This document shows, one piece after another, positions 7,690 to 13,730 of a stretch of 64,000 nt of DNA. Source of the DNA: Actinoalloteichus hoggarensis (lineage in GTDB: Bacteria; Actinomycetota; Actinomycetes; Mycobacteriales; Pseudonocardiaceae); contig NZ_CP022521.1 in the NCBI RefSeq assembly GCF_002234535.1, positions 2,542,001 to 2,606,000 of the forward strand. The letters run 5' to 3'. The translations under genes were made by a program, and so were the position numbers. The notes beneath the pieces were generated by a model. That model was not told the origin of the DNA, ran no database searches, and saw only the letters and a list, made by a program, of their open reading frames with translations. Every line of letters begins with the position of its first letter. Within the stretch, counting starts at the first letter, position 1.

Positions 7690-8877
7690 GTGACCATCGA
7701 ATCCATCGTCGACGCCCATCACCATCTCTGGGACCCGACGCGCCGCGCGTACCCGTGGATGGCGGGGGAGGCGTTCTCTCCGATCCGGCGGCGGTACGGA
7801 CGGGCCGAGCTGGCAGGGGCGCTCGCGAACACGGCGGTGACGGCGACGGTGCTCGTGCAGACCGTGAGCGACCGCGCCGAGACGGTGGAGTTCCTCGCCG
7901 AGGCGGCGCGCAGCGAGGGACTCGTCGTCGGGGTCGTGGGCTGGCTCGACCTCACGGCCGACTCCGTCGCCGAGGATCTCGCTGCGCTGCGGTCGCGACC
8001 CGGCGGCGCCGGGCTGGTGGGCATCCGCCATCAGGTGGAGAACGAACCGGACCCGGACTGGCTGTCCAGACCCGACGTCCGTCGCGGACTGCGCGCGGTG
8101 GCCGAGGCCGGGCTGGCCTACGACCTCCTCGTGCGCCCCGATCAGCTCGGCGCCGCCACCGAGGTGGTTCGGGCCGTCCCCGAGCTGCGGTTCGTGTTGG
8201 ACCACGGCGGCAAGCCGCCCATCAGGGAGAGCGGCAAGCCGCCCATCAGGGAGAGCGGCAAGCCGCCCATCAGGGAGAGCGGCAAGCCGCCCATCGGGGA
8301 GAGCGGCAAGCCGCCCACCGGGCACAGCGGCAAGCCGGCCACCGGGCACAGCGGCAGAGCGCCCATGGGAGAGAGCGGCAGATCGCCCATGGGGAACAGC
8401 GGCGGTCCGCCCGTCGAGAAGAGCGGTGAGCCGCCGGTCGAGGGGAGTGACAGGCCGTGGTCTGGTTCGGGTGGACCGCCGCCCGGGGACGGGTCTGTCG
8501 GTCATTCGCGCCACGACGGGTCGACGGCCGGGGCGGTCGGCGGGTGGGCGCCGTCCTCGGGCGCGGCCCGGTGGTCGTCGGCGGTGGGGGCTCTCGCCGA
8601 GGCCGAGAACGTGGTGTGCAAGCTGTCCGGCCTGATCACCGAGGCCTCGTGGTCGGACTGGACGGTCGACGACATCCGGCCGTACGCCGATCGGCTGCTG
8701 TCGACCTTCGGCCCGCGGCGACTCCTCTACGGCAGTGACTGGCCGGTCTGCGAGCTGGCAGGCACCTATGGGGAGGTGCTGACCTTGGCGGATCGGCTCA
8801 CCGACGCGCTGTCCGTCGCCGAGCGGCGCCGTGTGCTGTCGACCAACGCCCGAGAGTGGTACCGGCTTCGGGGATGA
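7690..8877 (+). CDS. L-fuconolactonase-like amidohydrolase with an internal repeat insertion
   Basis: A 395-residue COG3618 amidohydrolase, the family that opens L-fuconolactone to L-fuconate. Metal-site motifs are present: DAHHHLWD (residues 8-15), LDHGGKP (about 169-175) and LYGSDWP (Asp350); CKLSGL is also present. Homologues have only some 15-25 residues between the KPP motif and the CKLSGL strand. Here about 110 residues intervene: ten 8-residue repeats beginning with GKPPIRES (residues 174-253), then a Gly/Ser/Pro-rich stretch. The flanking catalytic blocks stay in frame, so the protein may still fold with a large disordered loop. It is the last gene of the operon. GTG at 7690 follows GAGGAG. 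Confidence 0.85.
   Translation: MTIESIVDAHHHLWDPTRRAYPWMAGEAFSPIRRRYGRAELAGALANTAVTATVLVQTVSDRAETVEFLAEAARSEGLVVGVVGWLDLTADSVAEDLAALRSRPGGAGLVGIRHQVENEPDPDWLSRPDVRRGLRAVAEAGLAYDLLVRPDQLGAATEVVRAVPELRFVLDHGGKPPIRESGKPPIRESGKPPIRESGKPPIGESGKPPTGHSGKPATGHSGRAPMGESGRSPMGNSGGPPVEKSGEPPVEGSDRPWSGSGGPPPGDGSVGHSRHDGSTAGAVGGWAPSSGAARWSSAVGALAEAENVVCKLSGLITEASWSDWTVDDIRPYADRLLSTFGPRRLLYGSDWPVCELAGTYGEVLTLADRLTDALSVAERRRVLSTNAREWYRLRG
8209..8448 (+). repeat. Ten 24-bp tandem repeats inside the lactonase gene
   Basis: Ten in-phase 24-bp units encode 8-residue blocks. Units 1-3 are GKPPIRES and identical in DNA, unit 4 is GKPPIGES, and units 5-10 diverge steadily (GKPPTGHS, GKPATGHS, GRAPMGES, GRSPMGNS, GGPPVEKS, GEPPVEGS). 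The first unit starts on the conserved GKPP motif of the enzyme, so the array looks like a local expansion of native codons. The most similar copies lie at the 5' end. Confidence 0.95.
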
Positions 8878-8952
8878 GCTGCCTGCTCATACCTGACCGA
8901 CCGGCTCGGCACCGACCTGACGATGCCCGCCCGACTCGTCGATAATCCCTCC

Positions 8953-9120
8953 GAAGCCGAAGCCGAAGCCGAAGCCGAAGCCGAAGCCGAAGCCGAAGCC
9001 GAAGCCGAAGCCCAAGCCCAAGCCCAAGCCCAAGCCCAAGCCCAAGCCCAAGCCCAAGCCCAAGCCCAAGCCCAAGCCCAAGCCCAAGCCCAAGCCCAAG
9101 CCCAAGCCCAAGCCCAAGCC
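8953..9120. repeat. Hexanucleotide microsatellite, (GAAGCC)10 then (CAAGCC)18
   Basis: Twenty-eight perfect 6-bp units occupy 168 bp, switching once from GAAGCC to CAAGCC at 9013. All six frames are open, giving Glu-Ala/Gln-Ala on the plus strand and Gly-Leu/Gly-Phe or Ala-Trp/Ala-Ser on the minus strand. It lies 75 bp after the lactonase stop and 264 bp beyond the end of the convergent gene, so it is judged non-coding. Confidence 0.95.
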
Positions 9121-9384
9121 GTCCACGGTCTACGGTCGTTCTCCGGGGCGTCGTCGATGCGGCGGGCCCGCTCCGGGGCCTGGCGCACGCCCACGGTCCG
9201 GCCACCGGACCCGATGACGCCCACACCGGAGCCGAACGCCGTGCCTGCCGGGACGGGGACGACGTGCGGGATCACGCCGGGTCGTCGTGCGACCGATCGT
9301 CGTGTTCTCGGGAGTCCTCGAGGGCGGCCTCCTCGGTTCTACGAAGTCCGGACGTCGTTTCCGGCCGCACGACGACGGCGTCGC

Positions 9385-9993
9385 TCAGGCGGCGGAAGCC
9401 CAGTGCGTGGTGAAGGCGGCGGCCTCCCCGGTGAGCCAGGCATCGAGCCGCTGCCGATTCCGATTGGTCACCTTGAACAGTCGGGCCCGACGCACGTCGA
9501 TCACCAGGGGAGCGCCGCCGGGTAACAGCTCGTCCATGCACTGCTCCATGAGTCGGAGCGGAGCGTAGGAGCCTTCTCGGGTCAGTTCGGCCTCCTTGAA
9601 GTGCAGGAAGACCGACCAGAGCCGGTTGTCGTCGTCCAGCAGCCCGAGGTGCGGGCTGATCCGGACGTCCAGACTGCCGGAGGACCAGCGGGCACGGCCG
9701 ACGTCGACGAGACGCGGCTGCCACTCCGCCATGAGCTGGAGCCATCCTCGTGCGATGGCCTCGTAGTGCGGGCGCTGCAGCGCGTGGGCCTGTTGCACCA
9801 TGGACGTCATGGCGACCTCGTCGCGGCAGGCGGCCCGGCCCGCGCGGATCGCGTCGGCGGGACGACGGTAGAAGTTGTAGGCGGCCGGCTCCGGGTTCTC
9901 GTACCTCCGGCGCTGTTGGTGGATCGTGGTGATGCGGGCGGCTCCGCCGCTGGCGGCGTAGCTCACGAACGTGGGTAGCGTGATCGACGGCAT
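9385..9993 (-). CDS. Unknown protein with a DNA-damage-type promoter
   Basis: A complete 202-residue protein that I do not recognise. It has no signal peptide or membrane segment. The N-terminal half is rich in Arg and Tyr (QQRRRYENPEPAAYNFYRRP), the middle has a Trp-rich segment (GWLQLMAEWQPRL) and the C-terminal half alternates beta-like and charged segments (LFKVTNRNRQRLDAW). The ATG has GGAGG 5 nt upstream. Two upstream motifs are unusual together: a perfect LexA-type SOS box at 10106-10121 and a RecA-independent damage promoter motif at 10068-10090 on this strand, giving a leader of about 65 nt. The gene is therefore predicted to be DNA-damage inducible. Its function is unknown. Confidence 0.75.
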   Translation of the reverse strand: MPSITLPTFVSYAASGGAARITTIHQQRRRYENPEPAAYNFYRRPADAIRAGRAACRDEVAMTSMVQQAHALQRPHYEAIARGWLQLMAEWQPRLVDVGRARWSSGSLDVRISPHLGLLDDDNRLWSVFLHFKEAELTREGSYAPLRLMEQCMDELLPGGAPLVIDVRRARLFKVTNRNRQRLDAWLTGEAAAFTTHWASAA

Positions 9994-10067
9994 CGAGGCC
10001 TCCGCAGGTCTGGCGCGACGTGTGACCGGTACCGAAACCCCAGGTCAGCAGGCCTGGTATGTCTCTG

Positions 10068-10090
10068 ATTCTAGTCGGGAACCCCGACAA
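10068..10090 (-). promoter_or_regulatory. PafBC-type (RecA-independent) DNA-damage promoter motif
   Basis: On the minus strand the sequence reads TTGTCGGGG, 8 nt, TAGAAT. The mycobacterial damage promoter consensus is tTGTCRgtg-N8-TAnnnT; only one base of the upstream block differs, and the spacing is exact. The TAGAAT ends 75 nt before the ATG at 9993. Confidence 0.65.
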
Positions 10091-10105
10091 TGGCCGCGAT
10101 GTCAC

Positions 10106-10121
10106 TCGAACGCACGTTCGA
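10106..10121. promoter_or_regulatory. LexA-type SOS box
   Basis: TCGAACGCACGTTCGA is a perfect palindrome in its outer six bases and fits the actinobacterial SOS consensus TCGAAC-N4-GTTCGA. It is 15 bp upstream of the PafBC-type motif for the minus-strand gene and 335 bp from the plus-strand isochorismatase gene. Confidence 0.75.
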
Positions 10122-10455
10122 ATCACTCGATGGGCGGGCCAGGGTGGAGCGCCGTTGTCGCTGGGTCACCGCCGCAGGTCCGTCGGGCGGTCGTGGCCGC
10201 GCTCTGTCGTATGGAGACTCCGGGCGTCGCGGTCCTTCGTCGCCGGCCGAGTCGACCCGCGTGCCTGCCTCGTCGACCCGCCCGCCGCCCGCCGGAACGA
10301 GCCGCGCCGCACCGGCCACAGCCCACCGCCGTCGAATCAGGCCGTCCGGCCCATGAGTCCCCTCGGACGGGCGGCCGCCGCCGATGACCGGATCGGTCCG
10401 GTTTCGTGCCGGTCGATGCCTACCCTCGTCCCCGGCGACCGGCCAGGATCGTCCC

Positions 10456-11055
10456 ATGACCAAGGCACTCGTCGTCATCGACGTCCAGGAGTCCTTCCGA
10501 CAGCGGGAGAACTGGCGGGCCGTCTCCGATCCGGATCTCGTCGACAAGATCATCACGCTGGTCGACCACGCGAGGTCGGAAGGCCACCTCGTCGTGTGGG
10601 TGCTGCACATCGAGCCCGGCACCGGCACCGTCTTCGATCCCGAACTGGGTCACGTCCGGCTGTTGTCCGGGCTGACGCCCGCCGAGGGCGAGCCGCTGCT
10701 GAGGAAGACGGCACACAACGCCTTCACCACCACGAACCTGCACCAGCTGCTCACCTCGGCGGGCGTCCGGGAGCTGACAGTCTGTGGCATGCGCACCGAA
10801 CAGTGTTGTGAGACGACGGCCCGGCTCGCCGCGGATCTCGGTTTCGCGGTGACCTTCGTCGTCGACGCCACCGCCACCACACCCATCGAGCACCCCGACG
10901 CACCGGCGGGCCGCGATCTCGCCGCGATCCTCGCCGATCCTCGGACGCTGTCCACCGACGACGTCATCGAGCGCACCGTCTACGCACTGTCCGGACGCTT
11001 CGCCGCGGTGCGCACGGTGGCCGACGTGGTGTCGTCGAATCCGACCCCGAGGTGA
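10456..11055 (+). CDS. Isochorismatase-family cysteine hydrolase
   Basis: A 199-residue protein of the isochorismatase-like fold. The likely catalytic triad is Asp9 (VVIDVQESF), Lys84 (LLRKTAHNAF) and a Cys at 117 or 118 (GMRTEQCCETT), with the cis-peptide region before it. Members hydrolyse isochorismate, nicotinamide, carbamoylated amines or related amides; the sequence alone does not say which. ATG 10456 is chosen because the conserved strand begins three residues later. Only a weak AGGA lies upstream. A GlxA-type regulator follows after 7 bp, an arrangement in which the regulator often controls the hydrolase. Confidence 0.85.
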   Translation: MTKALVVIDVQESFRQRENWRAVSDPDLVDKIITLVDHARSEGHLVVWVLHIEPGTGTVFDPELGHVRLLSGLTPAEGEPLLRKTAHNAFTTTNLHQLLTSAGVRELTVCGMRTEQCCETTARLAADLGFAVTFVVDATATTPIEHPDAPAGRDLAAILADPRTLSTDDVIERTVYALSGRFAAVRTVADVVSSNPTPR

Positions 11056-11062
11056 CCGGACC

Positions 11063-11968
11063 GTGACCAGGGTCGTCTTCCTCCTCGCGCCGGGTGTGCA
11101 CCTGCTCGACCTCGCAGGTCCGTCGCAGGTGTTCCTCACGGCAGCCGATCTCGGACTCGGCTACACGCAGCACCATGTCGCCGAACAGCCGTCGGTGCCG
11201 ACCGCACAGGGGATCGTGCTCCAGCCGTCGACGACCTGGCCGACTCAGACCAGGGACGACGTGATCATGGTCCCGGGGTGGCGGGCGCCGTCGCTGCGTG
11301 ACACCGATCCCTTCACCGTCGAATCGCTGGACCGACTCGTCGCGCATCACGCGGCGGGCGGGACGGTGGCGAGCGTGTGCACGGGTGCGGACGCCCTCGG
11401 CCGGGCGGGCCTGCTCGACGGGCGGCGCTGCACCACGCATCACGACGTGCAGGAGGAGCTGGCCCTTCGACACCCGAGGGCCACCGTGGTCCGCGACGTC
11501 CTCTACGTCGTCGACGGCCGTGTGATCACCTCGGCGGGTGTCGCCAGCGGCATCGACCTGGCTCTGCACCTGGTCGCCTCGGCACACGGCCCGGCGCAGG
11601 CGGCGCGGGTGGCCAGGGCGATGGTGGTCTATGCCCGGCGTGACGGCGGCGATCCGCAGGCCAGCGTGCTGCTGCGTCATCGGGACCATCTCGACGACGT
11701 CGTGCACCGGGCGCAGGACCTGATCGACTCCCGGTTCACCGAGGCGCTGCGACTGGCCGATCTCGTCGCGGCCGTCGGCGTCGCGGAGCGGACGCTGACC
11801 CGGCATTTCCGCCGGGCGACCGGGCTGACCCCGTTGCGGTACCAGCAGCTGCTCAGGCTGGAACGGGCCGAGTACCTCCTCGGACAGGGCGCCACCGCGG
11901 AGTCGGCGGCCAGGGTGGTGGGGTTCGAGGACGCCCGGATGCTGCGCAGGCTGCGCGCCCGAGCCTGA
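11063..11968 (+). CDS. GlxA-type regulator: DJ-1/PfpI domain plus AraC helix-turn-helix
   Basis: A 301-residue two-domain regulator. Residues 1-190 form a DJ-1/PfpI-like class I amidotransferase domain, including VASVCTGADALGRAGLLDGRRCTTH with the nucleophile-elbow Cys. Residues about 205-300 carry the double AraC helix-turn-helix (LADLVAAVGVAERTLTRHF and AESAARVVGFEDARMLRRL). In GlxA proteins the first domain is a sensor and not usually a protease. GTG 11063 lies 7 bp after the isochorismatase stop, so the two genes are probably one transcript. The target and ligand are unknown. Confidence 0.9.
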   Translation: MTRVVFLLAPGVHLLDLAGPSQVFLTAADLGLGYTQHHVAEQPSVPTAQGIVLQPSTTWPTQTRDDVIMVPGWRAPSLRDTDPFTVESLDRLVAHHAAGGTVASVCTGADALGRAGLLDGRRCTTHHDVQEELALRHPRATVVRDVLYVVDGRVITSAGVASGIDLALHLVASAHGPAQAARVARAMVVYARRDGGDPQASVLLRHRDHLDDVVHRAQDLIDSRFTEALRLADLVAAVGVAERTLTRHFRRATGLTPLRYQQLLRLERAEYLLGQGATAESAARVVGFEDARMLRRLRARA

Positions 11969-12034
11969 CCGCCCGGCAGACGTCATCGTCCGGCCAGGGG
12001 CAGATCCGGCCAGGGTCAGGTCAGGTCCGGCTCC

Positions 12035-12360
12035 GGCCACGCCGACCTCGTGGACGAGGCCGAGTGCGACATCCGTCGGTGCCTCGACGCGGGCGCGGAC
12101 TCCATGCGGCCGGACCTCGCCGAGGGAGGGCTCTCGCTGAGACTCGACCCGTCGGGCGGGGCGCTGCGCGACTTCGTGGCGCTCACGACACGGTGCTCGA
12201 CCGGTTCGCTCCGAGAGGCGGGCCGGGGTCGGTGTGCACGCCGACCCCGGCGGCGATCAGGACTCCACGCACAGCCTCGAGGTCGACTACGCCGAGCTGC
12301 TGCCGCGGCTGTTCTCGGTGCGTGCGGGCCGCTTCCCGCTCCAGCCGGCGAGTGAGCCGG
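12035..12360 (+). pseudogene. MetE-like (cobalamin-independent methionine synthase family) remnant
   Basis: Three frames must be joined to read one protein. Frame one gives HADLVDEAECDIRRCLDAG and SLRLDPSGGALRDFVAL; frame two continues DTVLDRFAP; frame three gives GVHADPGGDQDSTHSLEVDY and AELLPRLFSVRAGRFPLQ. This order matches the C-terminal barrel of MetE-like methyltransferases of actinobacteria. One base is missing near 12183 (CTC-AC-GAC where an Asn codon is expected) and another near 12222 (after GCTCCG). The N-terminal half and the end of the protein are absent, so this is a decayed fragment and not just a sequencing slip. Confidence 0.8.
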
Positions 12361-12392
12361 ATCCGGACCGACCAGGTCGGCGCCGAGCAGGG

Positions 12393-13433
12393 TCAGGCCC
12401 GGCGCAGCGACGCCAGGTCCGACATCAGCAGACCGCCCAGCCTGCGCCGCAGTCGGACGAGGGCCTCGCCGGAGGTGCCCCGGGGCACCGTCTCGACGAG
12501 CATGATCAGGTACAGGTAACCGCGATACAGGGCCTGCCGCAGGCGGGTGTCCTCGTCGAAGACGACGAGGCCGCCCGCGTCGCGGTAGGCCGTGAGGAAC
12601 TCCTCGTCCTGCTCGATGTCCTCGAACAAGGCCAGGGAGACGAGATCTGCCGCCGGATCGCCCCAGAAGGCCCGCTCGCCGTCGATCACTCCGCCGATCA
12701 CCGGTGCGGCGTCCGGGCCGTCGAGGAGGATGTTGCCCGCCCACAGGTCGAAATGGACCAGGACGGGTGTCGTGACGGCGTCCAGCAGCCCGTCTGTCGC
12801 GGCTTGTGGGCTGTCCGGGTCGTCGCCGAGGACACCGCGGACGACGGCGCGGATCTCCGAGACAGGCAGCGGCAGCGGCGCGTCGAAGCGCTCCGCGTCG
12901 GCCAGGACCGCCTCGATCATCGTGTGGAAGGCGGCCCGCCAGGTCGTCGCGGTCGGGCCGAGAGAACGAGCGGGGTAGCCGAACCGATCCCCCGTGACGC
13001 GGTGCAGCCCGGCCACCACCTCGGCGAGGCGGCGGCGGGTGCGACTCCGGGTGGATTCGGACAGCATCGCCGTCCGCTCCGACCACGGGCTGCCGGGCAG
13101 CTCCGTCGTCAGCAGGACGTCCGCGCCGATCCGCGGGTGGTCGAACGCGGTGTGCAGCACCACGGGCACCGGGGCATTCCGGGCGCCCGTCAAGCGGAAG
13201 TACAGGGCCTCGGTGCGCAGGATGTGCTTCTCGTAGCGCATGGCGGGCAGCGTGGGGTCCGGGGAGACCTTGACGACCACACGACTCTCGTCGGCCAGCC
13301 GTAATCGGTGGACGGAGTTGTACAGCCCGCCGGTCAGTCGCCGACGTTCTCGCACGGTGGTCTCCAGACCCGCGTCGCCGAGCAGCACGCTCAACTCCTC
13401 GTCCGTCAACCGACCGGCCTGCGCTGCCTGCAT
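12393..13433 (-). CDS. Aminoglycoside phosphotransferase-like kinase (APH fold)
   Basis: A 346-residue protein of the APH/choline kinase fold. Visible motifs are the N-lobe Lys in SRVVVKVSPDP, the catalytic loop LVHFDLWAGNILLDG (HxD with the downstream Asn) and the metal-binding IDGERAFWGDP. This fold phosphorylates hydroxyls of small molecules; the substrate is not deducible and resistance should not be assumed. ATG 13433 is chosen because GGAGG lies 10 nt upstream, although the frame is open for 49 more codons. It stands alone, facing the MetE-like remnant. Confidence 0.85.
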   Translation of the reverse strand: MQAAQAGRLTDEELSVLLGDAGLETTVRERRRLTGGLYNSVHRLRLADESRVVVKVSPDPTLPAMRYEKHILRTEALYFRLTGARNAPVPVVLHTAFDHPRIGADVLLTTELPGSPWSERTAMLSESTRSRTRRRLAEVVAGLHRVTGDRFGYPARSLGPTATTWRAAFHTMIEAVLADAERFDAPLPLPVSEIRAVVRGVLGDDPDSPQAATDGLLDAVTTPVLVHFDLWAGNILLDGPDAAPVIGGVIDGERAFWGDPAADLVSLALFEDIEQDEEFLTAYRDAGGLVVFDEDTRLRQALYRGYLYLIMLVETVPRGTSGEALVRLRRRLGGLLMSDLASLRRA

Positions 13434-13730
13434 TCGGGTCTCCTCCGGACCGGGCCGCGAGCCCGATGGACGGCTTGGACTCCGCGAGATCGTAATCGCA
13501 TTCCGGCCGCCGAGGAGGTACGGCGATGACGTTCGACTCCGCCGCGGGGCCCGGCCCACCACGTCGGCACGCTCGACCACGGTGGAACGATCGATCGTCG
13601 TGCGGGCGACGGGACGCGAGGAGCGGTGACTCGGGGTCCAGCGGACCGCCCGGAGGCGGTCTGCTCCGGCGGCCGCGCGGCGGGCCTGCCGCGGTGGTCG
13701 GGCGGCCCGCCGGGGCGGCGTCGCGTGGGC

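Noticed and set aside
8209..8448. CRISPR array
   Set aside because: The 24-bp units are contiguous, without spacers, and keep an open reading frame. No cas genes are present.
8923..9525. Plus-strand frame encoding a Glu-Ala/Gln-Ala repeat protein
   Set aside because: The hexanucleotide repeat opens all frames, and the part after the repeat is low-complexity and runs into the antisense of the gene at 9385-9993. No ribosome site supports it.
12234..13304. Plus-strand frame of 356 codons
   Set aside because: Only its first ~40 codons are meaningful, as part of the MetE-like remnant; the rest is antisense to the APH-like gene.
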